Source: Nectonema munidae (Eukaryota > Nematomorpha > Nectonematoida > Nectonematidae). Taken from it: a stretch of DNA of 64,000 bases. The notes beneath the pieces were generated by a model that worked only from the letters and a program-made list of their open reading frames with translations, was not told where the DNA came from and did not search any database. Position numbers and translations under genes: made by a program. Location: positions 379,001 to 443,000 of the forward strand of contig JAUIRK010000938.1 in NCBI GenBank assembly GCA_030549495.1. Direction: 5' to 3'. Shown in pieces: positions 43,301 through 50,774 of this stretch; within the stretch, counting starts at the first letter, position 1; each line of letters starts with the position of its first letter.

Positions 43301-45946
43301 CGAAAAGATTTTCAAATTATTGTCTATAACCTTTTCATCTAAGAGACAAAATAATTACGATTCATAAACTGAATTTATCCTATATAGGGATCAGTGGCGG
43401 ATCCAAGGGGGAGGGGGCTCACGGGCCTAGGCCCCCGTGTGAAAAATGGCTTCGAAAATTACCTTTACATGTATAAATAAATAAATTGTTGCAATTTATT
43501 AATAATGTTAAAAATATGAAAACATAGGTAATCAGTGATTCTAAAAGACATAGTACAGCTGTCGTATTCTCTGAAGACTTAGCAAAATTGCAAAAAATTT
43601 AACTAGATTTCGCCCCCCCCCCCCCCCCCCTCTATTAGAAATTTCTGGATCCGCCATTGATAGGGACTCTATAATTTAAAGCTTAAAAGGTTTATCCCTA
43701 TTGATTACTGTAAAATGTAAATGAAAGAGTAAAATTAATGTAATAGAATACGCACACAAGTTAGGAAAAATACCCTTACTAAATTTGCTAAATATAATTT
43801 ACAAAATCAAATCGCTTATTCCAGAAATCAAATATATAGCGCATCTCTATTCCTAAATATTCGTTTTATTCAATAATGTTTTCAACACTCGTGTTAACAT
43901 TTTTGTTACTTGGTATAAATAACACATTTTCATGTAATTTATATAGCGTATATCCTAGGGATTCGAATAGCTAATTTTTATAAATTTAAAGGCGCGTGCC
44001 AATTTTTCTTCAAAAAATTTTTAAACCTACAATTTCTATTTAAAAATGGCAAATTAAAATTCACGCCTACATACCTGTCAATTCATAGACCCAAGTCGTA
44101 AATATATTTTCAAACAATTTACTTGACTGACTGAATATATGTGTAGGTAGAATATGAAGATTATTTATTTTTTTCAAATAAACATAATTGTATGTTTTTA
44201 TCTCAACAAATAGTAAGATACATTAAGGATATATTCAAAATAAGTAATCATTATTAGCAAATTAGCGATTTACAAAAAAAATGTGACGTGATATACACTT
44301 TTTATTATTAAATTCATATTCAGTGGATCAAACTTGATGATAATAATAATAATAATAAAAAGCATAAGAGATCTATGTTTTTTTTCAACACTAAAATTTA
44401 TTGTACAGATTTCGTTGCTAAAAATTTAATTTTAAACAACAAAGTATTTCAGTACAGGGTAATGCTTCCACCTAACCAATTCATTTGCTATGAACCAGGC
44501 TTGTTGTCAATTAGTGGGATGAGAAGCTGAGAAATATCTTTTAGCTCCTAATCAATATTGTATCATCTACTGTCGGATAAATAAGGTCTGGCTGCATTAC
44601 CAATGACTCTTAGAACGCGAAATATAAAATCGGCTCAATCAAAAATTCTGTTCCCTAAAGATTTACTAAAGAAATAATTTTTAGAGTCATGGTATAAAAC
44701 CTTAACTTCTTTAGACTTTGGAGTATTGCATATTTAGCGATATAAACGGCAACTGTGACCATCGGTTTAAATAACTGGTAAATGGCAATAAGGAGGGATA
44801 ACGGCTCAAAATTATATTCGACGAGTATTGATCCATCATGTATGAATGATTTTGTTCCCTTGTTGAGCTTCAAGAGTTGTTCACAAACTTTGTAAAAAAA
44901 TTCGGCGTAGTGGTCTAACTATAATTTTTTAATAGCTCGGGGTCTCATTTAAAAATATAAATCAACACTAAAAATGTCTCAATTACTTATTCAAAATTGT
45001 CTGAATTATCCAATCAATCTCAATTGGGATGGATGCATCAGCTTTTTACAAAACCAGTTTGGCTCTTTTTTGGCCAATGCAACTCACATCATTGCTCACA
45101 CTCATATGTAGTGGCAATTCGAATCAAAACTTTCAGAGCGATCTCTGCAACATCAGCATAGGACTGTCTCATTTCGATCGAAAAATCGCTATGAGACATT
45201 TCACAAAGAATATGTTTTGCACCTTCTCATTCATTACCTAGGGCACCACAGACTCCAGTTTGAAAATCACTTAGCTAGAAGGTAGTGTGTGATCAGAATT
45301 ACAAACAACGTAATTTGGCTTGATAAAATTAGTAGGTATATTGGGATTGAGAGCTTACATTGCGTATAATGTCGGGTAATTATGTTGTTGTGTTCATTGT
45401 ACAAAATTCTTTCATAATAAATTTTGAAAACTATAAAAAAAGTTCGCCCCCCCCCCCAATTTTGAAGATGTACGCCTCTAGTATATAATTATAAATGTAA
45501 AGAAGAAGTGTAATTACAAAATCATTATGAACGTAAAGCTTCACTTCCTTCGGATGATCAATAAAGAAGATATAGCTTTCAGTATATTAAATAATGTATT
45601 TTGTATTTAAATTTCAGGCCAACGCTTCAACTACCATTTCTATGACAAAAATGCGGACTTGCGGATTCACGAGTTCATTGAAAAATTGGATAGAGAAGGG
45701 ATGCAGCATATTGAAGATTTATCTCTAACGTCGTTCAAAGATTATCTTCGAAAAACGGGCAACACCATTTGCGGCAGAATGCCTATAACGATTCTCTTAA
45801 GCATCATTAACTTCATTCATCAGCACAAGTCTTCTTCCAACAACTTTCACAAATTTCAACTGTCATTCATAAAGTACGACCAATCAAATAAGTGCAAATC
45901 CTTCAACGACTCATCTGTCAGTTATGCATCAGCTATAGTTTTTTAG
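24628..45946 (+). CDS. MEMO1: MEMO1 (mediator of cell motility 1), complete, 7 coding exons
   Basis: Coding exons: 24,628-24,679; 24,736-24,832; 31,619-31,687; 34,436-34,548; 40,251-40,362; 41,583-41,722; 45,618-45,946. All six introns are GT-AG, every phase matches, and the sum is 912 nt (303 residues plus stop); human MEMO1 has 297. Family blocks in order: T-H-A-G-S-W-Y (residues 8-14), I-I-A-P-H-A-G (H51), F-G-P-S-H (H83), E-H-S-L-E-M-H-L-P, S-S-D-F-C-H-W-G-Q (H193), N-T-I-C-G-R (C246), and a closing D-S-S-V-S-Y-A. H51, H83 and C246 correspond to the metal ligands H49, H81 and C244 of human MEMO1, which binds Cu/Fe and acts in ErbB2-linked motility and redox control (family knowledge). Differences: GPSHF instead of GPSHH and CGRM instead of CGRH. 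The introns are 56, 6,786, 2,748, 5,702, 1,220 and 3,895 nt and are full of mobile DNA. Confidence 0.96.
24736..24832 (+). CDS. MEMO1: MEMO1 coding exon 2
   Basis: Acceptor 'cttttactttag', only 56 nt after exon 1. Encodes K-Q-D-L-E-V-H-L-D-S-F through V-K-A-I-I-A. Leaves at 'gtattt' with CC in phase 2, so the next base completes the Pro of IIAPHAG. Confidence 0.9.
28335..28575 (+). repeat. Dispersed repeat, copy 1 of 3 (MEMO1 introns)
   Basis: Shares 'attttagatggtcattgaaa', 'tttgatctattttcttc', 'attgtcttcaaaaagatttt' and 'taacctttttatctaag' with 38,500-38,690 and 43,125-43,385, all in the same orientation. No coding motif was seen. Confidence 0.7.
29339..31320 (-). mobile_element. Antisense LINE, 5'-truncated, with (GAT)n tail and 12-bp TSD
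   Basis: The 1,982-bp insertion is flanked by 'acaataataata' (29,327-29,338 and 31,321-31,332). The first frame (31,299-29,998, 433 codons) is a full RT: V-P-L-Y-K-G-K-G-D, N-Y-R-S-I-K-L-L, F-I-D-L-E-K-A-F-D, G-S-V-L-S-P-L-L-F, and Y-A-D-D at 30,336-30,325. A cysteine/histidine finger follows (C-S-C-C ... C-F-K-C ... H-K-R-C ... C-R-R-C, 30,180-30,043). The second frame (30,013-29,396) carries Y-G-S-E-C-W, R-L-R-W-F-G-H-L-E-R-M and R-G-R-P-K-K-T-W. The two frames overlap at an A-run, where a one-base change would separate them. The endonuclease is lost by 5' truncation. The tail is 'atggatgatgatgatgagga'. It is the best-kept LINE in the window and lies in MEMO1 intron 2. Confidence 0.95.
31319..31446. 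repeat. 64-bp tandem duplication next to the LINE
   Basis: 'aatagaaataaaaaagaaaa' followed by 'tttaattatttcacaaaatt' occurs twice with a 64-bp period (about 31,321 and 31,385). The first unit begins with the LINE target duplication, so this is the target DNA of that insertion. Confidence 0.8.
31619..31687 (+). CDS. MEMO1: MEMO1 coding exon 3
   Basis: Acceptor 'ttcgcatttag'. Encodes (P)-H-A-G-L-S-Y-S-G-K-T-A-A-Y-S-Y-K-Q-I-D, including metal ligand H51. Donor 'gtatga' in phase 2. A (CT)n run follows the donor within 10 nt. Confidence 0.92.
32010..32622. mobile_element. MITE, 613 bp, with perfect 8-bp target duplication
   Basis: Flanked by 'gttgtaaa' at 32,002-32,009 and 32,623-32,630. Ends are 'ggtgcctggtcaaaacgtcc' on the left and 'ggttcatagtcaaaacgtcc' as the reverse complement of the right. 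'ggacgttttggtt'-type subrepeats are stacked inside the right end. No transposase; the 8-bp duplication fits hAT- or P-like mobilisation. In MEMO1 intron 3. Confidence 0.85.
33738..33802 (+). repeat. 65-bp repeat shared with 23,738-23,812
   Basis: 'ccatatggtattttgataat', 'aacaataaagca' and 'gaaaattagttacatttttc' occur in both places in the same orientation, about 94% alike with a 3-base indel. The 23.7-kb copy lies at the edge of the Tigger relic, so this may be a piece of the same element. Confidence 0.7.
34189..34317 (+). mobile_element. LINE 3' end (129 bp) with (GAT)n tail and 11-bp TSD
   Basis: Flanked by 'actggggtgaa' (34,178-34,188 and 34,318-34,328). It shares 'aaggtcaaccttggct' and 'gagcgaatggatgatgatg' with the 3' end of the LINE at 29.3 kb. 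An extremely short, recent-looking 5' truncation, about 110 bp upstream of MEMO1 exon 4. Confidence 0.88.
34436..34548 (+). CDS. MEMO1: MEMO1 coding exon 4
   Basis: Acceptor 'cctttttgcgcag'. Encodes V-D-T-V-F-L-F-G-P-S-H-F-S-R-F-K-G-C-A through I-K-I-D-E-K, including metal ligand H83. Donor 'gtaagt', phase 1. Confidence 0.94.
36700..38240 (-). mobile_element. hAT transposase relic (ZBED/SCAND3-like)
   Basis: Reading down the minus strand: V-V-K-A-S-Y-E-V-A-L-L-V-A (about 38,050), I-S-L-S-N-N-T-I-G-R-R-I (about 37,990), Y-D-F-S-I-Q-L-D-E-V (about 37,900), then H-C-F-L-H-R-F-A-L-A (about 37,670), V-N-Y-V-K-S-S-A-L-N-G-R-L, C-E-E-L-G-S-K-Y-T-S-L-L, R-W-L-S-Q, and a C-terminal K-A-R-N-G-L-S ... 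P-R-I-A-K-L block (about 36,920-36,850). These are successive blocks of the ZBED5/SCAND3-type hAT transposases. Several frame breaks separate the blocks. An end-like 'cacaggttgggaactcatg' at about 38,401-38,419 may be its 5' terminal repeat. Antisense in MEMO1 intron 4. Confidence 0.85.
38500..38690 (+). repeat. Dispersed repeat, copy 2 of 3
   Basis: Closest to copy 3: both carry 'agacatttctgctttgtgtt', 'gtgtctttcttgcattgtct' and 'tctaagagacaaaa'. In MEMO1 intron 4. Confidence 0.75.
38721..39203. mobile_element. Non-autonomous hAT element, 483 bp
   Basis: Left end 'cattggttcccaaactctgg'; the reverse complement of the right end is 'cagtggttcccaaacttttt'. CAGTGGTTCCCAA is a widely seen hAT terminal repeat. 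Flanks 'ctctacag' (38,711-38,718) and 'ctctacac' (39,204-39,211) look like an 8-bp duplication, with two extra bases on the left. No transposase. A further lone end, 'caggttgggaacccctgag', is at about 39,522-39,540. Confidence 0.75.
40251..40362 (+). CDS. MEMO1: MEMO1 coding exon 5
   Basis: Acceptor 'ttttgcaatag'. Encodes (I)-Y-A-E-L-E-S-S-G-S-F-L then E-D-E-Q-E-H-S-L-E-M-H-L-P-F, matching human IYGEL...EDEHSIEMHLPY. Donor 'gtaagt' in phase 2. Confidence 0.95.
41150..41461 (-). other. Unassigned 103-codon open frame in MEMO1 intron 5
   Basis: The minus-strand frame is of ordinary composition (S-M-T-R-G-M-F-F-K-R-T-T-I-F-D-I-R), and a 'catttttcag' acceptor-like site lies within it. I do not recognise it; it could be a transposon remnant or chance. 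Confidence 0.2.
41583..41722 (+). CDS. MEMO1: MEMO1 coding exon 6
   Basis: Acceptor 'ttgcattttag'. Encodes (N)-K-A-T-V-T-L-V-P-V-I-V-G-S-L-G through F-I-F-S-S-D-F-C-H-W, with H193. Donor 'gtaaga', phase 1. Confidence 0.95.
42250..42790. repeat. Long foldback element, arms ~120-139 bp
   Basis: Left arm 42,250-42,388 is the reverse complement of 42,671-42,790. Both hold 'gatctctagaagca', 'agacattaaaacaagttttt' and 'aaatagttgtcggcatg' (read on the right arm). The left arm has 20 extra bases bounded by 'acatg'. Identity outside that insertion is about 95%. Span about 540 bp, no coding motif. In MEMO1 intron 6. Confidence 0.85.
43125..43385 (+). repeat. Dispersed repeat, copy 3 of 3
   Basis: The longest copy: starts like copy 1 ('attttagatagtcattaaaa') and ends like copy 2 ('tctaagagacaaaa'). 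It stops where the hAT-like MITE at 43,392 begins. Confidence 0.75.
43392..43659. mobile_element. hAT-like MITE, 268 bp, with ~20-base C-run
   Basis: Ends 'cagtggcggatccaaggggg' and, reverse-complemented, 'caatggcggatccagaaatt'. Flanks 'atagggat' (43,384-43,391) and 'atagggac' (43,660-43,667) form an 8-bp duplication with one mismatch. A run of about 20 C sits near the right end (43,611-43,630). CAGTGGCGGATCCA ends are common among hAT-type MITEs. Confidence 0.85.
45420..45482. mobile_element. Right end of the 8.8-kb-type hAT-like MITE
   Basis: 'gttcgccccccccccc' then 'aattttgaagatgtacgcct' matches the right end at 9,700-9,737 ('attttgaggatgtgcgcccc'). The matching left end was not found. 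Confidence 0.55.
45618..45946 (+). CDS. MEMO1: MEMO1 coding exon 7 and stop
   Basis: Acceptor 'tttaaatttcag'. Encodes (G)-Q-R-F-N-Y-H-F-Y-D-K-N, I-E-K-L-D-R-E-G-M, N-T-I-C-G-R-M-P-I (C246), and ends D-S-S-V-S-Y-A-S-A-I-V-F-stop. A candidate polyadenylation signal 'gaataaac' lies at about 46,093. Confidence 0.96.
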
Positions 45947-45949
45947 ATA

Positions 45950-47470
45950 TACTGTTTATTTAATATAAAGTTACTGTTTTTTATTACTCAAAGTAAATAA
46001 TATATTTTCATAAGTATCGTGTCATAAAAAAAATTTTCCCTACCCACATAAGATTAGTGGTAGATAATTATATATTAAAAATATAAGTACCTTGAATAAA
46101 CGTCTCTATAAAAGACGCTCAGTCTCTGAAAAAAGTCAGTTAAATGAAAAGTTATGTCATAGATCGCGCGGAAATAAAACTAGAAGAGGAGAATTTTTTT
46201 TATAAATATCATTCCATAATATTCCGTAACTATTCTTTAATGTTCAGCTTTGCAAAAACGCTACAATAAAAAACTATATCATTTTTGTCTAGCTTTGCCT
46301 TTTTGAAGCTCAAATAAAAAAGTTTAAAAAAAAAAAAGCATCTGTTGTGAATGACCAAATGTTTAATCATGAATAAAAAATATTAAAAAATAGTTTGAAT
46401 CATCTATTTTCTCTGAGTAACCTCGCAAAATATTTGACTTTAGATTTGCGCGATTTTATTATAAAAAAATTTGTCTGAAATCCTAGGAATCGTTTTCAGA
46501 AAAATGTACAGAAAGAAATCTTCAATCATAGCGTAAAACTTGAAAAATTACCTTCAAAAAAATCATGGTAAAATATAGTTCAAACTTTTTGCGTTTGCGA
46601 AAACGCAATTTTAGGCACCAGAGTGAAAGATTTGAAGTGAAATCAAGAACGACTGTTCTAAGACCTTCAGATTATAAAATTGATTATCGCAACGTTCTAT
46701 ATTTTTATCCCTACTTTTATTGTGTCCTTTATCATTATATTTTGTATCGTGAGTTACTCATCCAAATAAACAAATTTCATGAATAATAAATATTTGTGTC
46801 GGCATCTCTTAACCTCAGATTATTCTTTTTAAAGAATTGATCATTTTCATTGATTATTCAAAATTAATATCAGTGTTTCATTACTGTCTAATTTATTTGT
46901 CCATCAATTTTCACAGTGCCTTCTTTCTAAGAATGGTAACTTTGCTTTTGAAATTTTGTCTCATCTGTCAAGAACTATTTTAATAGATGATTATAAGAGT
47001 TAGGCACATTTAGTTTTTTTGTAAATAAAACTATTCACCGAGAGCGATCACAACTTCTCGAATCCATCGTTGAAAGACTTTATTAGAAAAAATTGCACTT
47101 AGTTAAAATGAATGCACAATTAATGCATGATTAAGTTTCGCGATCGCTAGAGAAGGTAGGTTGGGAGCAGGAAGGAGAGTATCAGAACAAGAAAAGTAAC
47201 TCCTCGTGCTCCACCTTGATTTCAAGTTTAAAAAATGGAAATGGAAAAAAAACTTATTTTTTATACTTTGGTTTTTATTTTTATTTTTCATCCTTACAAA
47301 AATAAATAATGTTTCGTAAGTATTCCATTATTTTTACTTAACTTAAATGCAAAATACCCTTTCAAATACGGGTAAGGCATTTGATACTTTTCAAATTTAA
47401 TTGATATGCTTGAAGAGGAGAATGCTAGGTGTATTCTAGAAATGATAAATATATGTAGAGAAGGATTGTC
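45950..47470. other. Intergenic DNA between MEMO1 and a LINE
   Basis: No gene recognised; a 73-codon plus-strand frame at 46,565-46,786 has no similarity I can name. Confidence 0.4.
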
Positions 47471-47474
47471 GGTT

Positions 47475-49545
47475 TTATTGGGGGCTAAGGTGAAGAATGG
47501 GTTCAATAATGCCTATCACGGCGGAGAGTAAGTTCAAGAGTTCTGTGTGAGTAATGATGTCGCTTAGATTAGTAGTGGGATAGTGGTCAAGGGTTGAGGC
47601 GCATGTGTTGATGAATTTGTATCGGTGTGAGATGAAGAATGGACAGGGGAAGGCGAGATGATATGGTGTTTCGAAGAGTCCGATGCAGAACCGACACGTC
47701 AGGTTGTCTGAGAGTTTAATGCGAAAAAAGTAGGTTTTGCAGGGGCAATGACCCGAGAGCCACCTAATAAGAGATCTCGATGGAGTGTATTTGTGCGAAG
47801 CCCAGGATTGTGTATGGCATTGATCTTGGATATGCGCGAAAGCAGTGTGTTTGTGGAGTTGGTGAGAGAGTTTTGCCATTGGTTTTGTGTGTGAACGGAA
47901 AGAAGTGGGAAGTGATGTGTGAAACAGCTTCGCATGAGGGTGTGATGCGTTCAGTGGAAGATAAATGGGGGAAGTAAAGATTTGTATCTGCTGATGTAGC
48001 GTCTAATGAAGGTATCTTTCAGTTGGATTAAAAGCGGTGTGCAATTCAGCGTGATTTCTAGAATAGATGTTGTGGTTGTGGGATAAGCTTCCGAGATGGA
48101 GACTGACTCTATGGATTTTGAATAAATATTTAAGGATGGAGGGTGAGAGAGCGATGCGTCCAATGAGAGGATACTGTATTGAATTACCGGAAGTATGAGA
48201 GATTTGTAAATGAATAAAGAATGATGGATACTTAGACCCCATTTGTATGAGATTGCTTGTCTTAGTAGAGTCTGTGATAGTTTGATGTAGGTGTTATTAA
48301 AGTGTGTGGACCATTTCATGTTTGTTTGAAAAGTAAGGCTTAGATACTTGATGGTGGTTGCGGGTTGAATGAGAGTTTTGTGATTGGTAAGCAAAAGTAA
48401 ATGTGGGGAGTGTTTTTGAGTGAAATGAATTAGGGTAGTTTTGGATATGTTAAACGATATTTTCAGCAAATTGGCGGTGATGTTCAAAAGTGAGGCGATA
48501 TTGAGGAGGTTTTTGTGTTGTGTGTTTGCTTAGAAAGAAAGGAGAAGATCGTTGGAGTAGCACTGGGAAAAGTTAGATTTGGACTCGAGGAGATCTAAGA
48601 GAGGATTGCTGAGAATGAGCCAGAGGATGTCAGAGAGGCAACCTCTTTGTAGAGTGTATGAACTGCGCGGATGGACTTTTCGCGGAAGATCAAGTAGCGG
48701 TGTTTTAGGTAGTTGATGAACTTAATGATGTAGGGTGGGTAATTCTTGAGGTGCATGTTGAGGATGATGGCACGGTTCCAGGCGCTGCTGAATGCGTTAT
48801 CGATGTCAAGGAAAAGGACTGATGCGGTCTTTTGGGATGCTATGGAGTGTTCTAAATACTCGGTCAACTTAGAAAAAGCTGACTCAGTATTCCTGTGCTA
48901 GAGATAAGCAAACTGTAATGGGCCTATGAGATTATTCTGTGTTATATAATGAATCAGCCTTTTGTGGATTATTTCTAATTGCTCACCGAAAACAGGGAGG
49001 ATAGTGATTGTTCGCCAGTTTTTTTTATATTTGACCGTTCTTTGTGAGGTTTAGGCCGAAAGAGGAGTTTGCCTATTTTCCATATTGATAAAAAAAAAAG
49101 GAGTTAGATAAGCACACCTTGTATATGTGGTGTAGGTGAGTATGTAAGAGGTGAAATGATTTTTTAATGTGGGTTGCGGTGATCATGTCGTAGTTGGGTC
49201 TGAGTGATTTTACCGCCTGAGATAACTCTTAGTGTGATGGGAGGGGCTTAGAAATGATGTTAGTCTTGGCGAGAGTAAACGTTGGGCAGCATGATATGGG
49301 TCGTCGGTGTGAGGATTTTCGGCGGGAAAAATAGACGAAAGAATGGGTTTATGAGAATTGTGCTAGTGTCTTTGTGTGGAAGAAGTTGATGAAGATTCGC
49401 ACGTTGTTTTTTTTTACTTTCGTGAGTGTGTTGATTATTGGCCAGGGTTGGACGATAAATTGGAAGTGAAATTGATCTAAGCATCTCGTTTTGCTATTTT
49501 GAGAGAGCGAAGATAGATTTTTTCTTAGAATTGTTTCAGTCAATT
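47475..49545 (-). mobile_element. R1/I-type LINE fragment
   Basis: The minus strand encodes F-L-D-I-D-N-A-F-S-S-A-W-N (RT motif A region, about 48,810), Y-L-K-H-R-Y-L-I-F (about 48,700), C-Y-S-N-D-L-L-L-S-F (YADD position, altered, about 48,560), N-I-S-K-T-T-L-I-H-F (about 48,440), and L-I-L-P-V-I-Q-Y-S (about 48,190). Near the 3' end W-L-S-G-H-C-P-C-K-T-Y-F-F-R-I precedes a C-x2-C-x8-H-x4-C finger (C-R-F-C ... P-Y-H-L-A-F-P-C-P). An RT followed by a C-terminal CCHC finger is typical of R1/I/Loa-type LINEs. Several stops and frame changes. Its base composition (G/T-rich on the plus strand) differs sharply from the AT-rich surroundings. Confidence 0.8.
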
Positions 49546-49549
49546 AAAA

Positions 49550-50550
49550 ATTCTAAAAGTGTTTTTGGTAATTTTTTCCACGAAGAAGTTACCTGGAAAA
49601 CCTAAGGCATACGGTTTCTCATGTACTCGATGTTTTCGATTTGACAAAAGACATCAGATTAGAATTAATGCATCTTCGTGCCTTAAAAAGGTCCTACAAG
49701 ATCAGTATTTTTGAAATATATTGTGTTCATTTCAACTTTGTGACATCAAATAATTATAACACATCCATCAATTTTATGATTGACAAATTGGGATGTTAAA
49801 ACTTTTTTTACCCGATCCTTTTTTCATAATTTTACTATAATTCATAGCTGCATATTTCTTATATATATATTTATTTCAAAACATTTTAAATAGAAATAGA
49901 GTATACACAGAAAAGCATGCTATATAATAGCAAAATGTATTCATTCAGTGCCAAAGAAAAAGACAGCAAACTTTTATTTTTTTAATGTATTTGCTCTATG
50001 ATCTTTTGTGCAATTTTTTCTGTTCTTTTTATTCGTGGTGTTAATTCAACATAAAAAAATATACGACGACTGGAAAACATATTTTTATAGAAATAGAGAG
50101 AATTCAATAAAAACTTTAATGGAATCAACTATAAGGTGTTACAAGGGAAAATATGGATAGTATTTAAAAAGCGTTAGTTGGACATATTGAAACTAAATTA
50201 GAAGATTTCGCAATTTGAAGTGCAATTTTTTTCACTGCATTTTAGATCAAAAACTTTCGTTGGAAAAGACCTAGGTCATTCTGTATAAGACCACACAACT
50301 TAATTAATTTAAATTTTAAATATAGATTATATAACACTCAATCAATATTAGATTTTCCTCTTAAAATTTGTAAAATAAATTCAATAATTAAAACTTAGCC
50401 TAATACAAATTAGTTCTGCATTTCATTTGATATATATAAAATCGGAAGCAACGTTCAAAAAATTTTAATCGATATATGTTTGCTTCTGAAGGTGACCCAT
50501 TAAATTAGTGCATAAAGTAAACAATTTATTGTGTACAAAGTTTAAAAAAA
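49550..50550. other. AT-rich intergenic DNA
   Basis: No open frame or repeat that I can support. Confidence 0.4.
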
Positions 50551-50554
50551 TATT

Positions 50555-50772
50555 TGAAACATAACGCGGAGAAAAAAATGAGGTTAGTGTCGTAAGATGT
50601 AAACGATTATATTTATTTATTTGAAAAATAAACACATGTCTTAATCCCTTCCTCTATTTTCACTGCATAAAGCTTTTATCTTCCTCTGGTTTTCCTATTG
50701 TGCACCAATCTCTTATTACATCGTTTACAACCTACGACATTAACCTTCTTTGTTTCTCTGCCTTATGTTTGA
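50555..50772. mobile_element. Foldback MITE, ~218 bp
   Basis: Left arm 50,555-50,609 ('gaggttagtgtcgtaagatg', 'taaacgatta') and right arm 50,717-50,772 (reverse complement 'gaaggttaatgtcgtaggtt', 'gtaaacgatgta') are about 80% inverted repeats. No coding capacity. Confidence 0.7.
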
Positions 50773-50774
50773 GA

